The notes below the pieces were generated by a model. It saw only the letters and a program-made list of their open reading frames with translations. It was not told where the DNA came from and searched no databases. A DNA stretch of 64,000 bases from Viola odorata. Lineage: Eukaryota; Streptophyta; Magnoliopsida; Malpighiales; Violaceae. Shown piece after piece: positions 11,662 through 24,444 of the stretch. The stretch lies in contig OY829538.1 in assembly GCA_963691705.1 (NCBI GenBank), forward strand, positions 77,444,781 to 77,508,780. The letters are read 5' to 3'. How positions within the stretch are numbered: position 1 is the first letter of the stretch; each line of letters opens with the position of its first letter. Position numbers and translations under genes: made by a program.

Positions 11662-12725
11662 GAAGGAAATTGCAAGTAACCAACCAGTGGTGCGAGGTTA
11701 GAAAATCTTTATGTTGGGATTGATAGAAGATAAAGAATATCCTTGTTTATATAAAAGTTCATTACAATAAAATTAAAACTTTTAAGGAAAGAAATCAGTG
11801 TGTTACCTAAGTTGTCCATTAGTGGTACGGATTGGGGTATGATAATCAGTTCATACCCTTACACATTCTTCACAAATGGGGAAAAAAAACTTGAATGGAT
11901 GAATTTGATCACCTTTTAGAAGCATTGGGTACACGCCATCATTTTATCTTTGATGATAGATTTGCCTATTTTGGCAAATTTGTATTTATCTCATAAAATA
12001 AGAAGATTAGAAAACCAATTTTTTTTTTAAAAATAAAACTAAAAAATAGCAAGAAAATATATTTTTTTAACAATTCTCCATTTCTTAGTTATTCCCATAG
12101 CAGTCAATATGATACCCTTGCAAAAGTGTTTTTGGAATGTCTCATAATCTTATCCACCCTCACCCACCCCTACTGTGCCTATTCAGATAATTGTTGAGGT
12201 GATCTTTGAGGTCTCATCATTTGAGGAGACGAGGCAGGCAACACTATCACCTACTCGGATCACTGAGGCAACATCAACGAGTCAGCCTGCAGTCTCACCC
12301 ACTCCTATTATGCCTAGTGGTGCTGGTGAGTAGATTATCGAGGTTGCTTAGATAAAATTGTAGGATTGTTGATTAGATTTCAAAACTTTACAATTGTTTA
12401 GTAATTTTGTTGGTCCTGTTTTACTTCTGCTTTGTCTTTATCATTCACCAATGGTCAGTTGATGAAATGTGTTACTGGACGAACCTTGTTAAGTTGATCG
12501 TTATTATACTTCATTTTCAATCATATAAATTATTAGATAGAGATACAGTTACTTTTGTAGTCTTGCTTAGCATGTGTACTACAGATTTATTTATGGTTCT
12601 GTAACTTATTTTTGACTGATGCACAAATCGGTGTCTTGAATTGTTTAATTTGATCCGATTCAATTATGAAAAGAGTGTTGATATCTTTGTCCCGAGAAGT
12701 TTAGTTCAAGAAGTTATGTTTTATA
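11662..12725. other. Intergenic between the HIPP-like exon and the TIR element
   Basis: Contains the probable HIPP-like intron and a possible short first exon (near 11808-11821). A Thr/Pro/Ser-coding-like stretch at 12180-12335 ends in a TAG stop. It is too short and too isolated to name. Confidence 0.35.
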
Positions 12726-13575
12726 TGTTTGGGATTCCGGTTTGGTGGAAAAAAGTTGAGTAGAAAAAAGTTGAGTGGAAAAAAGTCAGTTTCTAACTTT
12801 TTCAGAACAGAGTTTGCTGTTTGGTAAATGTTTGTTAAAAGTTGGGTGGGGAAACCCAGAAGTTGTTTTTGGTGTTTGGTACTTACTGTTTTAAAACTAA
12901 GGTTGGAATGTAAAATGACCATAAAGGGTATAATTCATTTCAAGTGGTAGAATTAATATTTTTAGTATCTTTATATGTTTTTAATCAATTTATTTATAAT
13001 TTAACATCTACCACCTAATATTTATCTAATGTCATAAATAAATTAAACTTATTAATACCATAAAAAATTTAAGTTATTAATACCATAAATAAATATTTAT
13101 CTAATATAATAAAAAGTTTTAAACTATTAGCTTCGAAAATGGAATGAATTACTCTAAAATGGGAATGAATTACTCTAAAATTGTAATAAAATTATATGAA
13201 AAAGTTGTTCAAGCAAGGCCACTGAATAATTTTGGCTTTAATTAATATATTTGTTTCATTTCGGATCTTCTGAAAGTAGTGACCTTTCTTTTTATTTTGA
13301 AAATTTAAATTCCAAACCTTAATTAAGAGTGAATAATTTTTTTTTATTTCTTCGTAACATATTTTTTACAAATAAAGGAGATCTATGTATTAATCCTATG
13401 ATGAATAGATAAATAACATTTGACAGTACATATGGAAACATTGTTTGGATTTATTGGGTGTAAGAATAGGAAGAAAAAAAATACATCAAAAGAAATTGCA
13501 CAACATACATCTGTTGAGGAAACTCTGTAAAATAAAAGCACCATCAAAAGAAACTATGTTGTATGACAGAAGCTC

Positions 13576-13740
13576 TCATACAACCACAGCAGGTGAGATT
13601 TTGAAATCAAGATCCCAAAGCTCAAAGGCTCCCTTGACAAAATCATAATGACCACCCTTCAGCAACACAGTGTTGTTCACCACCGCTTCTCGGACAAAAG
13701 GATACGTCAGTAGGTTTCCGAGGGAAACATTCACAGCCTC
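13576..13740 (-). pseudogene. Captured terminal exon of a plastid-type beta-carbonic anhydrase gene
   Basis: On the minus strand, an intron acceptor (ATGCAG) is followed by 54 uninterrupted codons and a TGA stop. The peptide begins [18 protein letters not shown], continues with [10 protein letters not shown] and ends FELWDLDFK plus a short tail. This is the C-terminal strand-helix-strand block of plant beta-carbonic anhydrases, which interconvert CO2 and bicarbonate. The zinc ligands and catalytic residues lie in upstream exons, which I could not find in the next 1.4 kb, so no enzyme can be made from here. The exon lies between the inverted ends of the surrounding element, so transposon capture is the simplest reading. 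The absence of stops or frameshifts suggests a recent capture or selection at the source. Confidence 0.85.
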
Positions 13741-14819
13741 CTGCATTAGTTAAGCAAGATACCATTAGCATAGAAGAGCTCTGCATTCAATTGCTTTCTT
13801 TAGGCATGCAAAACTAATTCTTTCATCAAACTACAGTAAACATACACTCTTCCTTCTTAAAATTAGAGAAAAGTCAAATAACACCCATGCACAAGGAAAA
13901 GATGGATCAGTATCTCCAAGCAATTGTGAACTTTGTTAATTTCTTCATGAGAAAGAAAACCACTTCAGTTGAGCAGAAACCAAATGAAAATATCTGAACA
14001 ACAACTAAGCCCACATGGCTCTCATGGCCACCTTAGGGAGCTCCAACAATTAGCAAACATTTACCACAGAAAATATCTGAATCAACCACACAAACACAAG
14101 ATTTTCGGAATTTTCTTTTTTTGGGTTCCCACAAAATCAAACACAAAAACCAAATGAATACAAGATGAACAATCAAGAACACCCAGCAGACATTCGGCTT
14201 CTGCCTTTAAAACATATCAAACGTGGACCAAAATTCATGAAAAATTGTAGACAGACTCAGAAGACTCCGATCTAAAACTTTGTAGAAGAAAGAAAATTGA
14301 AATTCCAAGTGGAAGACACTCAAAACAGACGCACAACACAAGGCTGTTTTTCTCGCGCGATTTCTGCACACTTTTCTTCCAAGGCCGAAAAGTGTGCCAA
14401 GATCACTGAGTTAGCAGCCGACTCAAAAAGGACATTTTCTCTACTCAGATAGACGAATAAGCACAGAAAATTTCAGATCATTCTGATGGAGGAAACTCAC
14501 AGAAAATCAAAACGAAAACAGACACAAAACTGTTCTGAGCCATTTGGCTTCTGTCCATTTGTGCATCACTTATATAAACATTTAAACACTCATTTGGGCA
14601 TTTTTACAAACACATGGTATGCGTAGCAATGGAAATCAGCCACAACAACAAATTACCTCAAGGCAACCCATTAATTTCAGCCAAATCAATTCCTAAGATG
14701 GTGTAAACATGCATCTGACAATAATATTTTGCAAAAAATGGCAAAATTCCAAAGTAATTATAACAACAATATATTTTCAGATCAAGATGTAGTAAGGGTT
14801 GTTACCGATCAAGATGAGG

Positions 14820-15160
14820 CATGAGAATCCAGGAGAGGAGAGCAGGAGCTGGAGGTGGCCCGATTCAGTGGAGAAAACCCAATCGGATTCGCGGTTTAGA
14901 GGGACGAAGAGAGCAACGACGTGGGTCTGGGAAGGGAATAAGCTTTACCTGTTCTTCCTACAGTGCTGCTCTACCTTTCTCCTCTGGAACCGACCAACAA
15001 ACAATCGTGAAGAGAGCAAAAGGCCGGCGTGAGGCTGAGAGCGGCTGCTACGGACACGGATTCGAAGAAGAAGAAGATCGGGCACGATGGACTGCGGCTG
15101 CGTGAGGCGAAGAGAAGAAGGAAATTTTTGGGGCTGGAATGAAATCTTGCGGACGACCCA
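14820..15160 (-). other. Exon-like GC-rich segment inside the TIR element (possible captured 5' leader)
   Basis: Base composition rises sharply above the AT-rich surroundings. On the minus strand the segment is CT-rich like a plant 5' untranslated region and ends AGAACAG followed by GTAAAG (junction near 14949), a good splice donor. Short open frames occur on both strands, but none resembles a known protein. With the carbonic anhydrase exon downstream on the same strand, it could supply a first exon for a chimeric transcript. This is inference. Confidence 0.4.
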
Positions 15161-15406
15161 TGCGATGAGGAGGGGTATTTTTGGGTTTCAAAAAATTCAT
15201 TAACCACAAAACAACTTCGCGTGTTTCTTTGAAACCAATGGTTTGGCCAACTGCATGATTCTGATCAAGTGACAAAACCAGTGTTTTCTTTGGTTTTATA
15301 AACCAACTTCTTCGGAAGTTGGTTTGAAATAGGTGTTACCAAACACCTATTTTGACTTTCTGGTTTGGTAAACCAACTTTCTGGTACCAAACCAGAATGC
15401 CAAACA

Positions 15407-18400
15407 GTCACATAGTATCTTTTATTTTTAGTTTTCCTAAGTTCCTAATTGAAACTCAGAGGTTCCTCCTAGTGTCCGTTTCTTAAGTCTCATGGCATGT
15501 TCCTTTCTCAGTACTGGAAACATCTGAAAAACAAATTGTTGTTTTGTTCTGTGTGGTTCATCAATTTACAGGGGAAGAAAAATCCCGGCACAGACCGTCT
15601 ATCTGTGGAGTTGTTCTTGGGACAAGTTAAGAGTGCTAGGGAATGAAAATTCACAGGTAATGTGTGTAATTAATTTAGTCATTTAATTTTTGTGCTTATG
15701 GTAAATCGAATTGGAGAAGAAATAAAAAATAATATTTGTGTTTTGTGGGTCCGGCATTAAAAAAATTCGAATTTTAATAATTTGTTTTTTTTGTTTTTTT
15801 AACATAAGTTTTATTAATTTATTTTTTGAAATAATTAATAAAACTATTATTTTAAGATATTGTTTGGATAAGATGTCAGGAAATCTGACATGTGGGGCCT
15901 GGTTCAGACCATTTTTTCAGATTTAATATTAAAAAATTGAAAGATAACGGTCGTTTGTCACCGTTATGACAAAAGGGAACTCAGACGTCTAACGTGTATA
16001 ACGTGTGGGATTGAAATGAATAAAAAACGTCGTTAGGGACACACTAAAATGAAAATAATAACATTAGGAATTTCTGGGTGAGCTAACCCAATTTTGAGTC
16101 GTTGTGGTGAAATTTTAAAAAGATATATTTCTCAACATAATGAAGTTAAAGACGAAATTGTTAGAATCCATGTTCCTTTCCAATGACAGAATCAAAATAT
16201 AGTATCAAACAAGTCAAATGTATATTTTGATTCAATTGCCTCATCTATTGGACTCAAAATCAAACCTCTCTCCAGCAATTCTTTTTCTTAGACAAATCCT
16301 TTTTTAAGAAGAAAAAAGATCATGTGCCTACGACGACTTGTACATATAAGATTACATAAACTACAATTGAATGATAATGCAAACTAATCACTGAGTTACA
16401 ACAAACTAAGAGTTGTTTAGATTTTAAGAAATGATCATGATACAAATCCGAAGTTCATGATTAAGACAGTTGGAATTATAGCAAATTAAGAGAAAAAAGG
16501 AAATATGAAACATGAACACATCACAAACTTTGCTATTTCTAAATGAAGACATCTTATATTGTTGATGTATATAGTTATACAATTAATCATTTAGTTATGT
16601 AATATATAGCTAAATAATTAACTATTTAGTAGTATACTATATATGTATTGAGTTAGGTAGCTATATAGTTTGTCAATTTTAACGGATCACACCATATTTT
16701 TAAAATTATTTTAAAACCTGTTTAACTTTTTTTCTAAAAATTGACCTTTGATTTAGCTAGTGTGTAATATTATTTATTAAAAAAATAGACATGAAATTTT
16801 TTTCATCTCTCCATACACCAAATAGACGCTGACGTAGCATGACCCAATAAAAATATAAATATATAAATTAAAAGAATATCTCCCTCATCCTTTTTTCCCT
16901 CCTCTCCTAAATTAAAAAAATGATTTTACGTTTAATTTTTTTATTTTTATTTTATTTTTACTTTTATTAACTAATAAATTAGTCACAAATTGAATTAATA
17001 TCATAAAGAATTACAATTAAGCCATGTATGGATTTCTATTGTTCTGCATCCCATAAATTATATCGTTGTAAGTTGTGACTAATTTATTAGTTAATTAGTT
17101 ATTTGCGAGTAGCGAACACTCTTCCTAATAATCATGTTAAGCAACAAATTTAAGTAAAGACTAGATTCTAATTTCCGTAGATTCTAACCTTTATTTATAT
17201 AGGTTCTTCTTTTAACCGAAGAACCGATCAATTTATTGATTTCCAAATAAGCCTTGTGGAAGCTCGTCGCCGACTCGCCGGGTTGGCAAAAATTGTAAGT
17301 TCAAGTATATAATGTTAATGTTGTTAAGTCGCTTACCCGAGACCGGACCTTTAAAAATACTAATACCGACCTTATTCGGGACATAATTTAACCAAAATTG
17401 TCTTCAGATAAGATGTTTCTTTTAAATATATTTACCGCGAAACAAATACGATTTATGTTTGATTTTGCAATTTAGTTTTTTCCCTTCACGATCGGTTCAA
17501 TAACATCTCCTCAAGACTTAAAGTCTCTATCTCATTTTTCAATATCAAGTCTACAATTAAAACTATAATTAACTAAGGTTTTTTTTAATATATATAAGAA
17601 GTAAGAACCGTTAGTTAAGAGAGTTGAATTTGAGACGTAATTTTTGTTTTGTAAAAAATTATCACTGAATTAGTACTTCATTGGTTAATTAATTGAGATT
17701 TCATTAAAGTGAATATTGATAATCTTGAAATTTTTATCTTAATTATTTATCAGCTTTCTAATTCTACCTCTTCTACAATATTGCCTTGCATTGATCTGTC
17801 ACCGACCAATAACGGCCATTTATTCAATCTTCGTTTCAAATTGTCAAATTTGCCCTCATCTCCTTTCTACCTGAAGTTTTCAGAAAAGGAGCGGAGCGAT
17901 TGGCGCGGTGGCCCGGTTCAAGATGGGGCCAACTCTAAAACAAACGTTTTAATTTGTATTAAAATTGAGATGAGGTGGATTTGTATAGATAAATAAATGA
18001 TGGTTGTTACCTTTAGATAAATAAATGATACCTTAATAAATAAGGGATTAGTCATCGTTTGAGACTACATCAATCGTTTCTTTCGTCGATGTTGGAGTAA
18101 AGAATTTTGTATTCAAACTATTATTATGGTTCTCTATATGTTGTTACTTTTGGTGCACTGATTTTGTTTTAGGACCTTTTTTTGTATCAAAAATATTTAT
18201 TAATGAAATCGTTCATTATAAAAAAACAAAAAAACAAAAAAAGGTGGAGTTGAAAGAAAATGTTGGAAAAGGATAATGGCAATATCGTACTTTCATAGCG
18301 ATAAAATTCAATTTAAAATTTTAAACACCCCCTCCCTCGCCTAAATTCAAAATCTGCAACGGTCACCTCTACTCATCATATACACACAAAACATCCCTTC

Positions 18401-18449
18401 CTCTCTCACTCCATTTGAACCAAAATCTCTCTCCCTTTTTTTCTGAAAC
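15407..18449. other. Intergenic between the TIR element and KIN-12F
   Basis: AT-rich DNA without a supported gene. A perfect 20-bp inverted repeat (16969-16988 and 17073-17092, built on ACTAATAAATTAGTCACAA) separated by 84 bp could form a hairpin or be a worn MITE. The last 100 bases before the kinesin start are CT-rich (CCTTCCTCTCTCACTCC, TCTCTCTCCC), typical of a plant 5' untranslated leader. Confidence 0.45.
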
Positions 18450-21400
18450 ATGAAACCGACGACGGCGACGGAAACCACCGACAGCGTAAACAACAGCCGA
18501 TTAATCGGTACCATATCGGCATCTTCTATACGTAATTTGCTAACCAGATCCATGTCGTCTTCCACCAAAGAACATCACAAGCAGCAGACCACCTCAAAAT
18601 CCCCGAAAAAATCGTCCAAACTCCACAAGCTCCTCTTCACTAACGACTCCGAAAACATTCCTCCGATAAACTCCAACATCGTCCGATTCTCCGACCCTCC
18701 TCTCTCTTCTCATACCTTCCCCAAATCACCACCCTCCAAATCTCCCAGATCCAACGCCCATCCACCTCTCCACGTACGTTGATTTATTCCTTTCCCTTTT
18801 GACATTGCAGAACGCCGCGTTTTATTTGTAGTTAACTGTTGTTTAATTGCTTGCTGTACTTAATTTTCAGGAGGAGGAGGTTGCTACCGGATCGGACGGT
18901 CAGGGTGAAGTATCTCAGGCAGAGCCGTTGGATCCGCCGGTGAAGGTTGTGGTGAGGATAAGACCCGTGAATGATCCTCGTGAGACATTTGGCGATCAGA
19001 CAGTCAGGAAAGTTTCTTCGGATTCTTTGTCAATTGGGGATCGGAACTTCACATTTGATGCGGTTATCGATTCGCGTTCAAATCAGGAGGATGTGTTTCA
19101 GTTGGTTGGGGTTCCTTTAGTTAAGAGTGCATTAGCTGGTTACAATGCTTCAATTTTTTCGTATGGACAGGTAACAAACTAAGAATTATGTAGTTTTAGT
19201 TACTAATTAGGTTCTCGTGCTTGATTTTTGAGTGTAGTAATGATTGGGTTATACTATTATTTGGTAGACTGGAAGTGGAAAGACCTATACTATGTGGGGT
19301 CCGCCAAGCGCGATGATGGATGATCTTTCCTCTGCTTCTCCTAGTAGTAGTCATCAAGGAATTGTTCCTCGTATCTTCCAAATGTTGTTCTCCGAAATTC
19401 AGAAGGTATGTTAAGTCTACTATGATCATTTCTTAATCGCCTAGATCGACGAAATTGCGTGAGTAGGGGTGTACAAATTGACGAGTTCTATGTATGTATG
19501 AATTGATGAATGCTAGTGGTTTGCATTGTGACCAATCTAGGAACAAGAGAGCTCACAAGAGAAGCAGATAAATTACCAATGCAGATGTTCATTTCTTGAG
19601 GTATTATGGTTTGTCTGATAAACGGTTTATCACTAAATGGACCTTTGTATTGCTTGGTGCCTGTCAATGTGTTTGTAATTCATTAATAATGAGTGCAGGT
19701 ATACAGTGAGCAAATTGGGGACTTGCTTGATCCAGTGCAAAGAAACTTGGAGGTATGGAGTCAGAAATTCTGCTCCTAAATCTTTTTTTCATGTAATAGT
19801 TTCTCAGTTCATACTTTGGTGGTTACAATTTGTTCCTAAAACATGTAAACAGATAAGGGATGCTTCCAAAAATGGGTTGTATGTTGAAAATTTGACTGAG
19901 GAATATGTGATTAGCTATGAGGACGTGACCCAAATATTAATCAAGGTACTTCTTCTCAGTAATACTGTGTTTTAAGTTATTTAAAAGGAAAGCTCTGTGC
20001 ATTGATCTTCATTTTTTCTTATTATAAAGATTTACATATGTGATGCAGGGGCTCTCAAATAGGAAAGTTGGGGCAACAAGCATCAATTCTAAAAGCTCTA
20101 GATCCCATGTTGTTTTTACATTTATCATTGAGTCATGGTGCAAGGTAAATAATAGGATGTTCTTTATATCATGTCAATCTCATTCATCGCTGATATTTGA
20201 AGTCTGTTAATTATGACTTCTTGTTTTTTTTCTTCTTTGGATAATCATAACTATGAACTCTTGTTACAGGAAACTTCATCAAAATGTTTCAGTAGTTCAA
20301 AAATCAGCAAAATCACCCTTGTTGATCTTGCTGGGCTCGACGGAAACAAGGTCGAAGATGATGACAGACAAGTTGTAAGAGAAGGCAAAAATGTAAAGAA
20401 GTCGCTGTCACAGTTGGGGTATGATGACATTATATGCCTATCATAGAGGATTTTCTTTTACTTCTAGGAGGTCCATAACTGCAGATTTTTTAGAAATGAG
20501 AACCATAATGTCAGGGTAAGAATATAGTTTGTAATAAGTAGAACATGTCTGACTTTTCTCCCATCCTGTGTTGAAATGCATCCTTCAAAAGAATGAATGA
20601 GTTCGAAAACATTTGCATAGGTTAATCTAATAGCATAACAGCCGATTGTTTCTTTTTAATCTCTAACTACTATCTGAAATGGATGAATGTCTCGCAGCTC
20701 TGTTGTGATCACTATAGTAATCTTTTTTTATCTCTCCTTTGATTAATATAATAGCAAAACAGCCAGTTGTTTCTTTTTAATCTCTAACTACTATCTGAAG
20801 TGGATGAATGTTTCACAGCACTGTTGTGATCACTATAGTACTCTTTTTAATCTCTCCTTTGATCATTATATTTCATTGGTCCAGGCAACTGGTGAATGCT
20901 CTTGCAAATGAAACTCAACCTGGGAAATATAAAGATATGCCATATATCGGATCGTGTTTAACACGTTTGCTTCGAGAATCACTTGGTGGCAACGCGAAAC
21001 TCACTGTTATATGCAACATTTCTTCTGATATCAGGTAAGAAACCTATATTTTGGTGCTCTTTATCATGTGGATGATAAAGTTATTGCTCACTTTCGGTTA
21101 CTGTCATCAGATTAAGTCAGTTATAGTTTGGGATACCCGATACTAGAATTGTTTTGGAGATTGTCTTGTATGCTTTTCTTCTTAGACGTGGTTGTTGACT
21201 GCAGAAATAATGTTGAGACACTGAGGACACTCAGATTCGGACAGCGAGTTAAATCCATAAAAAATACCCCCGTTATAAATGAAATATCAGAAGATGATGT
21301 TAATGATTTGAGTGATCAGATTCGTCAATTAAAGGTAATTTTGTTTCCTGAAAAGTGTTATTTTCCCTAATTTCTTCGCATGGTAATGACCAATCTCGGT

Positions 21401-24010
21401 GTCAACTTTACAGGATGAACTCATAAGAGCAAAATCTGATGCACATAATTCAGTTGGGAGTAAAAAAGGATACTTCAATGGGCGAAATGTACGTGACAGC
21501 TTGAATCACTTGAGAGTAAGCCTTAATCGCTCATTGATGTTGCCTCGTATAGATGACAATTCGGACAATGAGGTGAATGCTGATGAGAATGATGTGAAGG
21601 AACTGCATCAGCAGCTCAAGAAGCTGCATAGTTCTTGTGAGGAGAATGCAGGAGATGTATCTGATAATGGGGATTCTGTCCACTTCTCTTCTGTTGAAGA
21701 AAGTTTTGAGACAGATGTAATGAGTGAAGATGAAGTGAATGGCCCAGAAATTACAATTGAAGAAAGAAATGTTGGGAAACATGAGGAAAGTGTTGCCTCA
21801 GAAGATTTTTTAAGTGCCCTTAATAGCTCACAGCTTCTTGATCCTCCACTTAGGACTAGCATTTCCATTGTGTCACGCCGTCAGTCTTCGGTTCTGCAAG
21901 AGCCAATGCTGTCTGAGTCTCCTAAAATTGGAACTGCGAGGAAGAGCATGGCTGTTTCATTTTCAGTGGGTGAGAACAATGTGTCAGAAAGCTCCAACTT
22001 CAAGTCACTAAGGCAGAGTGAATGCATTCGGTCGTCTTTGCAATCAAGCAAGTTGTTTCCAGGCCCCACTGAATCCCTGGCAGCTAGCCTTCACAGAGGC
22101 TTGCAGATTATTGATTCTCATCAGAGGAACTCAGGTTCAAACAGTTCTTCTGTTGCCTTCTCCTTTGGTGACTTGACTCTGAAACCTTCTCCAGAAGCTG
22201 ACAGAGCCAATGCTTCTGTTCAAAATATAACATCAGACCCATCAGCAACTCTACTTTGTGCTTCTTGTAAACAAAACATCAATAATGATTCAAGTGAGGT
22301 CCAGGATAGCCTGAAGACCTGGATTCTAGAAGTTGAAGGAGCAAAGAATCCTAATCAGCTGATGAACCAAGTGCCTAAAGTAAGTTTTTTACTTGATTTG
22401 AGTTGAGAGATGTAAGGTCTGTGTTATCTTTGACTCAGATTTATTCACTTTCTTTACTTCTTTATCAGGATGTCGAAAACAATTCGTCAGAGGCCAGTAA
22501 CAGAGCGAAGGAACTTGAAAATATTTGCATGGAACAAGAAGCTAAAATTGAGCGGCTGAATGAAATGGTGATGACTCTTTTGACCCCTCTAGATTGTGTA
22601 ATGCCTCAACTCAGGTTTCCAGTACTGACATTCGACTTTCTGCAGCTGGAGCAATACAAACACGAGAAAGACATCTTGGGAAACAATGAAGAAGGGATTC
22701 CTCGTGACAGCTTGAAGAACCAAATTGTTTTGTTTGATGGGGAATCCAGAAAAGAAGAATGTGATAGTTTTATTAAGTATCAAAACAAGGTTACTTGTTG
22801 CTCTCTTTCGTGATTTGGTCCCTCTTCCTTGAAATTCGTATACTTTGCCTATCTAATTTATCCGTTTTTATCTTTGCAGCTTTCAACTAAATTTGAGGAT
22901 AAGCAAGAGACCATTAATGAAAAATGTGAAATAAAGGAGATTCAGGAAGTGATGGATCATGGGAACACACATTTTGATAAGAAAGAGAAGGAAGCACTTC
23001 TCGAGGAAATTCAAAGTTTAAGGGCCAAGTTGCAGTCATATGAGGAGCCAGCTGCAATGAAATCTACCAAGATGCTGCGATCCTCTTTGTTGGCACGATC
23101 CTTTCAACTAAGGAAAAGTGTGGACACTCGAACCAATAGCCAGGAAGAACTTGAAAATGAAAGACAGAGATGGATGGAAATGGAGAGTGACTGGATTTCC
23201 TTAACTGATGGCCTTAGGATTGAGATTGAATCAATCCGGCAACGTGCAGAAAAGGTGGAAATGGAGTTGAGATCGGAGAAGAAATGCACCGAGGAGTTAG
23301 ATGATGCAGTCCACAGGTCTGTCCTTGGACATGGTAGAATGGTTGAGCACTATGCTGAACTGCAGGAAAAGTACAATGACTTGGTAGCGAAGCACCGTGC
23401 CATGATGGAAGGGGTAGCAGAACTGAAGAGGGCTGTAGCGAAGGCAGGAACCAAAGGTGGCGCACGATTCGCTAAATCCCTTGCAGCTGAGCTATCTGCC
23501 TTGAGAGTGGAAAGGGAAAGGGAGAAGGAATTCTTGAGAAAGGAGAACAAGAGTCTCAAAATCCAGCTTCGAGACACCGCAGAAGCTGTTCATGCTGCCG
23601 GAGAACTACTTGTTAGGCTGAGAGAATCTGAGCAAGCTGCCTCACTCGCAGAGGTAACTAAACTACTCATATTAGACTATTTGTGGGTTAATCTTTTCAT
23701 CTTTTCCATTTCAATTCACATCGGCAGCTGTCTAATGTGTTGGTTTCCTAACTCAATCCGGAAACAGGAGAACTTCACTAATGTTCAACAAGAGAATGAC
23801 AAGTTAAAGAAACAAGTGGAGAAGATCAAGAGAAAACACAAGATGGAGATGGTGACCATGAAACAGTACCTAGCAGAAAGCAGATTGCCAGAATCTGCAC
23901 TGCAACCATTATACCGTGACGATTCAGATGTAGGGCACAGCACAGGAATTCCTGATGATGATCAAGCTTGGAGAGCTGAATTTGGAGCCATTTATCAGGA
24001 TCACTATTGA
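18450..24010 (+). CDS. KIN12F: Kinesin-like protein KIN-12F
   Basis: Plus-end-directed-type kinesin of the KIN-12 class, microtubule motors linked to the phragmoplast and cytokinesis. I place 15 coding exons: 18450-18773, 18871-19170, 19268-19405, 19541-19600, 19699-19752, 19853-19945, 20049-20144, 20270-20418, 20885-21034, 21205-21334, 21414-22379, 22469-22567, 22646-22789, 22880-23653, 23768-24010. All junctions are GT-AG and keep frame, giving 1,239 residues. A basic, Ser-rich head is followed by the motor (about 131-485): [10 protein letters not shown], a P-loop split by an intron (SYGQ|TGSGKT), YQCRCSFLE, switch I SSRSH and ITLVDLAG. The usual switch II Ser-Glu is replaced (DLAGLD). A coiled-coil tail follows. 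Sequence details match Arabidopsis KIN-12F (At3g20150) better than PAKRP1/KIN-12A. Confidence 0.9.
20630..20871. repeat. Tandem duplication (2 x 121 bp) in a KIN-12F intron
   Basis: Two head-to-tail copies (20630-20750 and 20751-20871) are about 90% identical by eye. Each contains the segment TCTCTAACTACTATCTGAA and a decoy acceptor (TCGCAG or TCACAG). They lie in the intron between exons 8 and 9, and the true acceptor at 20884 follows the second copy. Confidence 0.8.
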
Positions 24011-24323
24011 AGAGATTGTGTCCAATTCCCCTACCCTATTATTATGTGCTTGAAAGACCCTACTTGGGTCGATTCTACTACATAAATCAATTTTAGTTTT
24101 TCCTTGGAAATGAATTCTTTTTACAACCTTGTATGATCATCTTGTGCTATTTATGTTGTTAATCCCTCGCAATAAACATTGCTATTGATTCTAATCTCTC
24201 CACAAATTATTATATTTTATATTTATGGAAAACATTCTCTTTACTCTTTATTTTTATTGGAGCATGATCGGACTTCTGAGAATAATTTTTTTTTTTTTAT
24301 TTCTGATTTTCACTAGTCTACTA
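24011..24323. other. 3' flank of KIN-12F
   Basis: Probable 3' untranslated region with AATAAA at about 24170. No gene is seen. Confidence 0.5.
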
Positions 24324-24444
24324 CTCCCTCCGGGGAATAAACGTAGTTTTAGGATTTACTTTTACTGTTCATTTTACTTATATTTTTAGTGTTAAACCTA
24401 CTGAATATTGGGATGCGAGGAAGTCATTTATTTCCCGGAAAGAG
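24324..24444. mobile_element. Short Stowaway-type MITE, 121 bp
   Basis: The ends CTCCCTCCGGGGAATAAACG and CATTTATTTCCCGGAAAGAG are inverted copies with about 15 of 20 matches, flanked by TA on both sides (24322-24323, 24445-24446). Non-coding. It lies between KIN-12F and the HP20-like gene, about 200 bp upstream of the latter's start codon. Confidence 0.75.

Larger units (their letters stand above)
12726..15406. mobile_element. Non-autonomous TIR DNA transposon carrying host gene fragments (Pack-type element)
   Basis: The left end begins TGTTTGGGATTCCGG. The right end is its inverse (ending CAGAATGCCAAACA), with 19 of 21 positions matching. The sequence just inside the right end is itself palindromic (AACCAACTTC...GAAGTTGGTT, and inverted AGGTGTT...AACACCT). 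No transposase is present. The element carries a beta-carbonic anhydrase exon on the minus strand (13576-13740) and a GC-rich, exon-like segment with a minus-strand splice donor at 14820-15160. I could not find a convincing target-site duplication, so the superfamily is unassigned; Harbinger and hAT are both possible. Confidence 0.68.

Noticed and set aside
13445..13648. Plus-strand open frame
   Set aside because: It overlaps the minus-strand carbonic anhydrase exon and is its antisense shadow.
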